Source of the DNA: Candidatus Hydrogenedentota bacterium
GTDB taxonomy: Bacteria; Hydrogenedentota; Hydrogenedentia; Hydrogenedentales; SLHB01
DNA: 9,691 bases
Assembly: GCA_003552485.1 (NCBI GenBank)
Contig: PUMX01000469.1
Location: 1-9,691, forward strand
Direction: 5' to 3'
The position numbers and the translations under genes were made by a program. The notes below the pieces were generated by a model. It was not told the origin of the DNA and made no database searches. It saw only the letters and a list, made by a program, of their open reading frames with translations. Below, piece by piece: positions 1-5,430 of this stretch; position 1 is the first letter of the stretch; every line of letters starts with the position of its first letter.

Positions 1-2
1 AT

Positions 3-86
3 GAAGAAAAGCTTGAAGCCGTGGCGGCGCGCGAAGCCGAGACTCGTACCGATACGGCATGGCAGCAGGTATTCGACAGCCTGTAA
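3..86 (+). CDS. 3' end of an unidentified protein gene (partial, 27 codons)
   Basis: Reading from base 3 gives 27 sense codons and a TAA at 84-86. The peptide is rich in Glu, Ala, Arg and Lys, starts EEKLEAVAARE and ends AWQQVFDSL, which looks like a charged amphipathic helix at a real C-terminus. A strong intrinsic terminator begins 30 bases after the stop, which supports this frame over the alternative frame 1 reading (an Arg/Lys-rich peptide stopping near 109). Too little is present to name a family. The gene starts upstream of the window. Confidence 0.45.
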   Translation, partial: EEKLEAVAAREAETRTDTAWQQVFDSL

Positions 87-115
87 GAGCCGCCTCCCGA
101 TAGAAACGTGAACAT

Positions 116-164
116 AAGCAGGCCCCCTGACTCGAGGGATTGAGTCAGGGGGCCTGCTTTCTTC
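116..164 (+). terminator. Strong intrinsic terminator after the partial upstream gene
   Basis: A perfect 18-bp inverted repeat (arms 116-133 and 142-159) encloses an 8-base loop, GAGGGATT. The stem has a five-C/five-G run, and a T-rich tail (CTTTCTT) follows on the plus strand. It closes the gene ending at 86. It also lies downstream of the minus-strand gene ending at 401, but on that strand the stem is followed by ATGTTC without a U tract, so termination in that direction would be weaker. Confidence 0.85.
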
Positions 165-400
165 TGTCTAATGTTGCCGTCGACAAAGCTTGCGGGAAAC
201 GGCCTGGTATTTGCGCCAAGTGTGCCTGTATAAGCGCACGGACACCGCATCGATTCACGCCAACCGGGGGTAGCTTGAACCTTCGGAGATCAGTAGAGTT
301 AGCCGCCGAACAGAAGTGATTGCACATCGGGGCGTTAGGAAGGAAATGGAGACATCCCCATTAACTAACAGCGGATACGCTTCGCTCTCGGTCATGATGT
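165..400. other. Intergenic stretch without a recognised gene
   Basis: This lies between the terminator and the end of the minus-strand EF-hand-like gene, so it separates two convergent transcription units. The only sizeable open frame is a 60-codon minus-strand one (145-327). It has no recognisable domain and its end runs into the terminator stem. I see no tRNA, repeat or promoter here. Confidence 0.5.
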
Positions 401-766
401 TCATGGGTCAGTGAGACTGTACTGCGTATGCTTATCGAGGTGGCGTCCGCGCAGGTTGGCGAGCCAGTTCAAGTATTCCTGGAGATTCGTGTAACCATCG
501 CCGTTACGGTCCCGATTACCCTCGTTGGAATCACTGGGGTCGAGTCCATGCCTGATGACCCACCAATCCGGCAAACCATCGCCGCTCGAGTCATCGGGCG
601 GTTGCTTCGATTCCAGCGGCGGCCATCCACCTACATCGTCTTGTGAATCGATGATGCCGCTCTTTGTTCCGTAAACGCCGCCGTAGGCGCCACCGCTACC
701 CACGAACAGGGCGCACAGGCCAACCACAAGGATTGAAATGACGGTTCTTCGCCACAGCGCGATCAC
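401..766 (-). CDS. Small secreted protein with EF-hand/dockerin-like calcium loops
   Basis: The 121-residue protein begins with a signal peptide: WRR followed by a hydrophobic run to about residue 28 (cleavage probably near GGAYG). A Pro/Asp-rich linker follows, then two calcium-loop motifs. The first (about 59-67, DSSGDGLPD) resembles thrombospondin type 3. The second (86-97, DRNGDGYTNLQE) has Asp, Asn, Asp, Gly, Asn and Glu at the classical EF-hand loop positions 1, 3, 5, 6, 9 and 12. The paired DGDGLPDWW...NGDGYTNLQEYLN pattern is common as the C-terminal tail of secreted pectate lyases and other polysaccharide-degrading enzymes; here it stands alone behind its own signal peptide. The start is GTG, supported by a good Shine-Dalgarno. 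The gene lies 37 bases after the DUF1961 gene in the same direction, so the two are probably co-transcribed. Its function is unknown; calcium-dependent attachment to or stabilisation of a partner is inference. Confidence 0.8.
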   Translation of the reverse strand: MIALWRRTVISILVVGLCALFVGSGGAYGGVYGTKSGIIDSQDDVGGWPPLESKQPPDDSSGDGLPDWWVIRHGLDPSDSNEGNRDRNGDGYTNLQEYLNWLANLRGRHLDKHTQYSLTDP

Positions 767-773
767 GGTGGGT

Positions 774-781
774 CTCCCCCT
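774..781 (-). promoter_or_regulatory. Shine-Dalgarno supporting the GTG start at 766
   Basis: On the minus strand AGGGGGAG lies 7 bases upstream of GTG. This decides the start, because no ATG gives a complete signal peptide in this frame. Confidence 0.7.
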
Positions 782-803
782 ATCGAGAAGCGTAGCGCGG
801 GTG

Positions 804-1571
804 TCAGTCTTCTATCCGGGACACTTCATTAACCCGCAGGTTGGCGTATTCGGCAGCGAGATTGGCCATCTGCCGGAAACCAATCTTGCCTTCTTCCCAG
901 TACTCGTCTTCATCATACCAGTCCACCACAACGATGTCGTTGATGGATACCTGGATGTTGGGCCCAGACTTGATGACCTGAATGGTGTAGAGGTCTTCGA
1001 CGTGCTCGACGGCGGGTATGGGGTTAGCCCCTAACGCGACCAACTCGTGACCGTAACTCTTTCTGAGGTTAACCGTGTTCAAGTGCGGATCATCCCAGGG
1101 ATTCCTCCGGAAATACGCGAGATGGTAGGCGTTTATGTCACCCCGGTTGTATTGCGAATAACTACCGGTCCGCTCGTCTAGGGAGGGGTCGAACAGATCC
1201 TCGCCTTCGCGGCCCTTGGCGCAGAACCAGAACATTGCGAGGCCATCGTCCACTTCTGGTAGAAACTCCCAGGTTACCGCGATATTGTCCGGAAGATCGT
1301 CGGGAAACCAAAGCAAAAAGTGCACGTCCGACTCCATCCGCATCCGACCGTTATCAAATGTGATTACAGGTTGATCTTCCTCGCTGGATTCAATGACAGC
1401 GCCGTCGAGGTCTGCTTCGCTGGACAATGCGTTCTCGTAGATCAGCTCGCCGATCTCGTACTGCGTATGGGCCAAGGATTGTCCGATGGCGTGCGCTTGT
1501 ACCGCGACGATAAGCGCTACCACGGCCGCTGCTACAATCGCTCCGCCTTTGGTCCCATGTTTCGTAATCAT
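804..1571 (-). CDS. Secreted DUF1961 (YesU-like, concanavalin-type) protein
   Basis: The 255-residue protein has an N-terminal signal peptide: Lys-rich start, hydrophobic core about 11-25, likely cleavage after AHA at residue 28. The rest matches the DUF1961 pattern: LLWFPDDLP (86-94), GLAMFWFCAKGREGEDLFDP (110-129), GSYSQYNRGDINAYHLAYFRR (starting at 136), LNTVNLRKSYGHELVALGA (164-182) and a closing beta-rich segment with DYxxEGKIGFRQM-like features. This family includes B. subtilis YesU, a jelly-roll protein encoded within a rhamnogalacturonan utilisation cluster; no catalytic activity is established that I know of. The ATG is preceded on the minus strand by AGGGAGGA with 6 bases of spacing, an excellent ribosome site. 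It is the first gene of a likely two-gene minus-strand unit with the EF-hand-like protein. A role in binding or processing plant or algal polysaccharide outside the cytoplasm is inference. Confidence 0.88.
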   Translation of the reverse strand: MITKHGTKGGAIVAAAVVALIVAVQAHAIGQSLAHTQYEIGELIYENALSSEADLDGAVIESSEEDQPVITFDNGRMRMESDVHFLLWFPDDLPDNIAVTWEFLPEVDDGLAMFWFCAKGREGEDLFDPSLDERTGSYSQYNRGDINAYHLAYFRRNPWDDPHLNTVNLRKSYGHELVALGANPIPAVEHVEDLYTIQVIKSGPNIQVSINDIVVVDWYDEDEYWEEGKIGFRQMANLAAEYANLRVNEVSRIED

Positions 1572-1875
1572 TCGTGTTCCTCCCTGCTAGACATAACGCG
1601 GCTAGCGCAAATGCGTTCTTGAGCCAAGTCAGCCTCCAGCCCACAAAGGCGCTGTTAGCAAATAGACAATACCAAAGCACTCAAAGCCACGCAATAGCAC
1701 TGGTTAGCGCTGATGATAAGTGGTTATCCTGCCGAAGAGCGGGGATAATCGTTTGAGAGGCGGAATTGCCTGGCGGGAGGGGAAGAGTGGGCTTGAATAC
1801 ATCGATTAGGGGGAGGCGGCGCATCGCCGCCTCCCACCAGTGTAAGTTCATCCGCGCATTGTTGACTGGGAACGC
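1572..1875. other. Intergenic region between two minus-strand genes
   Basis: These 304 bases contain the Shine-Dalgarno and presumably the promoter of the DUF1961 gene, though I cannot point to a convincing -35/-10 pair. They also hold a GC-rich hairpin (1811-1835) downstream of the metallophosphatase gene and a weak 8-bp hairpin (1722-1729 with 1743-1750). Open frames here lack any recognisable domain and I do not call them. Confidence 0.5.
1811..1835 (-). terminator. Possible terminator hairpin after the metallophosphatase gene
   Basis: GGGAGGCGGC and GCCGCCTCCC form a perfect 10-bp stem (11 bp if the loop is reduced to CAT), 40 bases after the stop of the minus-strand metallophosphatase. 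The tail on the minus strand is CCTAATCG, not a U tract, so it may instead protect an RNA end or pause transcription. Confidence 0.4.
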
Positions 1876-3006
1876 TTAGTTCGCAGCGGCTGTTTCAGCC
1901 AGTTCGCCGGCAAGCGCCTGCACGCCATCCGCGGTGATTTCCCGCACAAAGCCCGTCTTCTCGACCGGCCGACCGTTCTCGAGAGTAAGCGTTACTTTCC
2001 CGAGATACATGGGCTTTTCGGGGTCGAAGTAATGGCCGCCGCCACCCGCTTGCGCGACAAGCACGCCGTTGACCATTTCGGCCTCCTCGAGCAACGTGTG
2101 GCTGTGTCCGCCGATAATTACGTCAAGCTCTGGCACGGCCTCCGCAAGATCGCGATCGTTACCCACGCCAATGTGCGTCACGGCGACGAAGAGGTCGTGT
2201 TCTTCCGCCAGATGCAGATGTTCTTGCACTGTCTCGATGGGATCTTGCCGTTCCACGCCGTCGTAATTACCCGTGCTCAGGCCAATAACCGCGATGCTGT
2301 AGCCTTCTTCCGTCTCGAAAATGGCGTAGGGGTCTAGTTGAGGCAGGCGGTCCGTTGTGATGCGCATATTCGCGGCAAGCACGGCAAACTCAGCCCGTTC
2401 AAGGGCCTCCCTGGTGTAGTGCTCCTTATGATCTACCTCATGGTTGCCGGCGGCCATTGCATCGTAGCCCAGCCGGTTCATGGTATCCATCGTGAAATTC
2501 GCTTGGGCGGCGTACCAGCCGTAATCGCCGGGTTCGCCCCAACGGTCAGCGTGGCGCACGAAGATATCGCCCCCATTGAAATGAAAGACGTTGGGGTGCT
2601 CGCTGCGTATGCGCAATACTTCGGAGCGAATCTGATCAACGAAGTTCCAGTCAAAGTGCTGATCATTGTCATGAAGCAGAATCACCTCGGACACCACGGG
2701 GTATTCAAGTTCCAGGGATTCGTTGGCCATACACGCCGTTACGGCGACTCGGCCCACGCCATCGTCGCCAACGAGTTCCACAATGGCCCTGTTATAGACC
2801 TGCAGATCCTCGAACGCGAAGGCGCCATCGGCGCCGGTTTCGGTCTCATGCCGCTCACCACTTAGCTCAGCGACCACGCTGAGGCCGGCGATTCCCTCGC
2901 CGTCGGGGCCGCGCACGACGCCCTCCAAGGCCTGAGCCGTCATGGGAAGCGCGAAGGCCAAGAAGAGAGCAGCAAGCGCCGTATAGAACCGTCTTTGCAC
3001 TGTCAT
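1876..3006 (-). CDS. Secreted metallophosphatase, 5'-nucleotidase-like catalytic domain
   Basis: The 376-residue protein has a signal peptide (QRRFYTALAALFLAF, likely cleavage after AQA at 26). A carboxypeptidase-regulatory-like beta domain follows (about 27-95, with LEGVVRGPDGEGIAGLSV and TGADGAFAFEDL), then a calcineurin-like metallophosphatase domain (about 105-355). The dimetal site motifs are all present: D113/D115/H117 in HDNDQH, GGD at 145-147, GNHE at 187-190, TH at 277-278 and GGHSH at 299-303. It should hydrolyse a phosphoester in the periplasm or outside the cell; the substrate cannot be read off. Typical UshA-type 5'-nucleotidases are about 550 residues and carry a C-terminal substrate-binding domain, which is absent here. 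The frame is open up to an ATG at 3075, but the ATG at 3006 has a strong Shine-Dalgarno and starts exactly at the signal peptide. Confidence 0.9.
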   Translation of the reverse strand: MTVQRRFYTALAALFLAFALPMTAQALEGVVRGPDGEGIAGLSVVAELSGERHETETGADGAFAFEDLQVYNRAIVELVGDDGVGRVAVTACMANESLELEYPVVSEVILLHDNDQHFDWNFVDQIRSEVLRIRSEHPNVFHFNGGDIFVRHADRWGEPGDYGWYAAQANFTMDTMNRLGYDAMAAGNHEVDHKEHYTREALERAEFAVLAANMRITTDRLPQLDPYAIFETEEGYSIAVIGLSTGNYDGVERQDPIETVQEHLHLAEEHDLFVAVTHIGVGNDRDLAEAVPELDVIIGGHSHTLLEEAEMVNGVLVAQAGGGGHYFDPEKPMYLGKVTLTLENGRPVEKTGFVREITADGVQALAGELAETAAAN

Positions 3007-3014
3007 CGCACGAA

Positions 3015-3022
3015 CTCCTTTT
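3015..3022 (-). promoter_or_regulatory. Shine-Dalgarno that fixes the metallophosphatase start at 3006
   Basis: AAAAGGAG on the minus strand lies 8 bases before the ATG that opens the signal peptide. The upstream in-frame ATG at 3075 would add 23 residues before the signal peptide and is therefore unlikely. Confidence 0.75.
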
Positions 3023-3062
3023 GATATCGACTGAAACGACTCTAACTTTTCTTTCTGGAACA

Positions 3063-3091
3063 ACACTAGCAACACGATCGAGATTGGTCAA
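3063..3091 (-). promoter_or_regulatory. Candidate promoter for the metallophosphatase gene
   Basis: On the minus strand TTGACC (3086-3091) and TAGTGT (3063-3068) are separated by 17 bases. The -35 box is good and the -10 box is poor (3 of 6). It would give a leader of about 50 bases. Assigned only by eye. Confidence 0.3.
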
Positions 3092-3265
3092 CCGCGAGGT
3101 TCGCCTATACTCGAACGAGCCCGATTGCGCGCCACGCGGATTGCCCGAGCCAACAAGACGGGCTAGCCTGGATGCGCCGTCTTCACCGGTACATAACGCA
3201 TAACGCCGGTGCTTTGTTTCCCCATTGCTCCGCTCCAAGGAAATCCATGCTGCTACGACGCTTGC

Positions 3266-3289
3266 TTCGCCGTTTTCGAAAACGGCGAA
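3266..3289. repeat. Perfect 24-bp palindrome, possible operator
   Basis: TTCGCCGTTTTC is followed immediately by its exact reverse complement, with no spacer. It sits about 50 bases upstream of the candidate cutA -35 box, between two divergent genes. The zero-length loop makes an RNA hairpin less likely than a binding site for a dimeric regulator, although CGCCGTTTT/AAAACGGCG could still fold with the central bases unpaired. No T tract follows on either strand. Confidence 0.6.
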
Positions 3290-3340
3290 ACCTCTCTGAG
3301 GGTTCCTATGCCGTCAAATGCCGACCCAATGGACAGCCGC

Positions 3341-3369
3341 TTGATCAAATTCACGCAGGGCCGTAGGAT
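3341..3369 (+). promoter_or_regulatory. Candidate promoter for cutA
   Basis: TTGATC (3341-3346) and TAGGAT (3364-3369) are 17 bases apart, each matching four of six sigma-70 consensus positions. Transcription would begin about 47 bases before the cutA ATG. Assigned only by eye. Confidence 0.35.
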
Positions 3370-3422
3370 GAATGCCGCATACACACCGCCCTGTTCATTG
3401 TTAACTCACAAGGGTTTACGCC

Positions 3423-3752
3423 ATGATCGAAACCATAACCGTGTACATGACCGCCGGCTCCGAAGAAGAAGCGCACAAAATCGCCACAGCATTAATTGAC
3501 GACCGGCTGGTCGCGTGCGTGAACATACTGGGCGCCATCACGTCAGTATTCTACTGGGATGGCGTCCAACACGAGCAAGAGATAGCGCTCATCGCCAAAG
3601 CGAGTCGCGAAGATTTCGCCGCTATCAATGCCAGGGTGCGTGAAGTCCATAGCTATGACTGTCCTTGCGTCGTAGCGTGGCCTATCGTCGAAGGCGACAG
3701 CGAGTTTGTGCAATGGATCGCCGAGGAAACCCGCGGCAAACGCCAGGGATAA
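3423..3752 (+). CDS. cutA: CutA1-family divalent-cation tolerance protein
   Basis: The 109-residue protein has the usual CutA1 length and its hallmark segments. These are an N-terminal beta strand (IETITVYMTAGSEEEAHKIA), RLVACVNILGAITSVFYWDG (29-47), a central EQEIALIAKASREDF segment (51-65), VHSYDCPCVVAWPI (75-88) and a closing FVQWIAEET helix (95-103). CutA1 proteins form very stable ferredoxin-fold trimers in the cytoplasm and were linked genetically to copper tolerance in E. coli; their biochemical role is still unclear. AAGGG stands 8 bases before the ATG. It is the first gene of a plus-strand run and lies 57 bases before the sulfatase. It is probably a housekeeping neighbour rather than part of the glycan pathway. 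Confidence 0.95.
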   Translation: MIETITVYMTAGSEEEAHKIATALIDDRLVACVNILGAITSVFYWDGVQHEQEIALIAKASREDFAAINARVREVHSYDCPCVVAWPIVEGDSEFVQWIAEETRGKRQG

Positions 3753-3809
3753 GAAGCAGGGCTGTATGGAGCGCGATTCCAAATGACTGCAAACATCCGG
3801 AGGTGAAGC

Positions 3810-5264
3810 ATGAGCCGAACCCATTACACGCGGCGCGAGTTTCTCGGCGGCGCGGCCGCTGGCGCGATGGCGTTGAGCGCGGCGTCCTGGCCGGCGCAGC
3901 GCGTGGACGCTGAACAGAACGCGAAGCGGCCGAACTTCATCTTCTGCATGACAGACGACCAAGGCTATGGCGACGTGGGCTATATGGGACACCCGGTATT
4001 GAAAACGCCCGAGCTCGATGAGATGGCTGCGACAGGGCTGCGCATGGACCGCTTCTATTCGGCGTCGCCTGTATGCTCGCCCACGCGCGCCAGCGCGCTC
4101 ACGGGACGTCACCCGAACCGGATGGGCGTGTTCCGCCACGGCCACGCGTTGCGCCCGCAGGAGCGCACCGTGGCCGAAATCCTCCGGGACGAAGCGGGCT
4201 ACCGCACCGGGTTCTTCGGCAAGTGGCACCTGGGATCCGTGCGCGAAGATGGGGAAACAAGTCCCGGCGCGCACGGTTTCGACGAATGGTATGCCGCGCC
4301 GAATTTCTATACGAACGACCCCTGGATGAGCCACAACGGACAGCCCGTGCAACTTATGGGCGAAGGCTCGGCGGTGACGGCCGAAGCCGCGTTGCACTTT
4401 TTCGAGGAAGCTTCGGCGGACGGAGCGCCGTTCGTTGCCTTTGTCTGGTTTGGCTCGCCCCACACGCCCCACGAAGCCACCGAGGAATTGCAGGCGCTTT
4501 ACGCGGATCAGCCGGAGAATCTGCGCAACTACTACGGCGAAATCACCGGCGTCGACCGCGCCATGGGCATGATTCGCAAGAAGTTGCGCGAGCTTGGCGT
4601 CGAAAACAACACCGTGCTCTGGTTCACCAGCGATAACGGCGGGCGGCTCGACGAGGCCGATAACGCCGGGCTGCGCGGCGAAAAGGGCCAAGTGTGGGAG
4701 GGAGGCATACGTGTCCCGTGCGTGCTCGAGTGGCCAAGTCATATCGAACATCGTGTCACCGAATTCCCTGGCGGGACCGTGGATCTACTTCCAACGTTTC
4801 TCGATCTGGCCAATGTAGCGATCCCGGAAGACCGGCCTCTGGACGGCGTCAGCCTCGCGCCGCTGATGCGGGGCGGTGAGTCGCCGCGTCCGAAGCCGCT
4901 GGGCTTCTGGCATTACGAGGGCATTTCCGGCCAAATCATGCGCAGCGATGAGATCGTGCAAGACCTCAAGGCCAAGCTTGAAGGCGCCGAGGACATCGAG
5001 ATTAACGACGGCCGGCTTTTCCCGCCGGATGAACCCTACGATGAATTGGACGCCCGGCCGGGGCATGCGGCGTGGATTGACTGTGATTGGAAACTGCACC
5101 GGCGCGATGAGGGGAACTACGAACTCTACAATTTGGCCGACGACCATGCCGAACAAGACAATGTAATCGACGCTAACCCGGACCGCGCGGCCCGAATGCG
5201 CGCGGAACTGCGCCAATGGCAGGAATCCGTGCTGGCAAGCCTGCGCGGCGCGGACTATGAATGA
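3810..5264 (+). CDS. Tat-exported sulfatase (arylsulfatase A-like, formylglycine type)
   Basis: The 484-residue sulfatase hydrolyses a sulfate ester, most likely on a glycan, after export. The N-terminus is a twin-arginine signal (RREFLGGAAAG at 8-18, cleavage probably near VDA at 34). The formylglycine consensus is CSPTR at 89-93, with Cys89 as the residue to be oxidised. Other active-site motifs are metal ligands D49/D50 (MTDDQGYGD), GYRTGFFGKWHLG (130-142, with K138 and H140), H218 in SPHTPH, D275/N276 in TSDNGG, and K292 in EKGQVWEGG. The C-terminal part (to WKLHRRDEGNYELYNLADD, 427-445) is the usual small subdomain. GGAGGTGA just before the ATG fixes the start. Tat export fits a cytoplasmic maturation by formylglycine-generating enzyme, which is not encoded here. 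An acidic stretch at about 381-415 may shape the substrate pocket. The sulfated substrate is unknown. Confidence 0.95.
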   Translation: MSRTHYTRREFLGGAAAGAMALSAASWPAQRVDAEQNAKRPNFIFCMTDDQGYGDVGYMGHPVLKTPELDEMAATGLRMDRFYSASPVCSPTRASALTGRHPNRMGVFRHGHALRPQERTVAEILRDEAGYRTGFFGKWHLGSVREDGETSPGAHGFDEWYAAPNFYTNDPWMSHNGQPVQLMGEGSAVTAEAALHFFEEASADGAPFVAFVWFGSPHTPHEATEELQALYADQPENLRNYYGEITGVDRAMGMIRKKLRELGVENNTVLWFTSDNGGRLDEADNAGLRGEKGQVWEGGIRVPCVLEWPSHIEHRVTEFPGGTVDLLPTFLDLANVAIPEDRPLDGVSLAPLMRGGESPRPKPLGFWHYEGISGQIMRSDEIVQDLKAKLEGAEDIEINDGRLFPPDEPYDELDARPGHAAWIDCDWKLHRRDEGNYELYNLADDHAEQDNVIDANPDRAARMRAELRQWQESVLASLRGADYE

Positions 5265-5430
5265 AGACGAATGCCGCGGCGCAAGGCCCCGGGTGAATGG
5301 CGGACCATTTCCCCTGAAACCTTTGCCCTGGAATTTGCGTTACTCCCGAAGAGGCCCAGCGCCGCAGTTGGCCTGGGTGGTTCCGAGAATCCTCGAACAC
5401 GTTGATATTGTCTGATTCAGTGAAATAGCC

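Larger units (their letters stand above)
3007..3422. other. Divergent intergenic region between metallophosphatase and cutA
   Basis: These 416 bases separate two divergently transcribed genes and hold the promoters of both. They include candidate -35/-10 pairs in each direction, a perfect 24-bp palindrome and a short CACCGG/CCGGTG inverted repeat (3184-3189, 3206-3211). Several small open frames cross the region but none has a recognisable domain or a good ribosome site. Confidence 0.6.

Noticed and set aside
145..327. A 60-codon minus-strand frame in the 165-400 gap
   Set aside because: It begins at no good ribosome site, matches nothing I recognise, and its 3' end lies in the terminator stem.
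1722..1750. Weak 8-bp hairpin GGTTATCC/GGATAATC
   Set aside because: Contains a G-U pair, has a 13-base loop and no T tract, and no gene on either strand needs a terminator there.
2338..2865. A 175-codon plus-strand frame inside the metallophosphatase gene
   Set aside because: Antisense to an enzyme whose catalytic motifs are all intact; no recognisable domain of its own.
3193..3206. Tandem ATAACGC repeat flanked by CACCGG and CCGGTG
   Set aside because: Only two 7-base copies and a 6-bp stem with a 16-base loop; too short to call a regulatory site or terminator.
2867..3238. A 123-codon minus-strand frame overlapping the metallophosphatase start
   Set aside because: Arg-rich, shifted frame of the signal peptide region; the overlapping gene has the strong ribosome site and signal peptide.
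3648..3686. HSYDCPC in CutA in place of the HPYEVPE form known from E. coli-type proteins
   Set aside because: Two extra cysteines looked like a new metal site, but this variant is, as far as I recall, common among environmental CutA proteins.
3543..4751. A 402-codon open frame on the minus strand, opposite the end of cutA and most of the sulfatase gene
   Set aside because: It lies opposite two well-supported genes, has an Arg/His/Ala-rich composition typical of antisense frames in GC-rich DNA, and shows no domain.
5265..5430. Possible terminator or promoter in the 166-bp gap before the DUF4091 gene
   Set aside because: Only 5-bp GC stems (AGGCC/GGCCT) without a T tract, and no acceptable -35/-10 pair.
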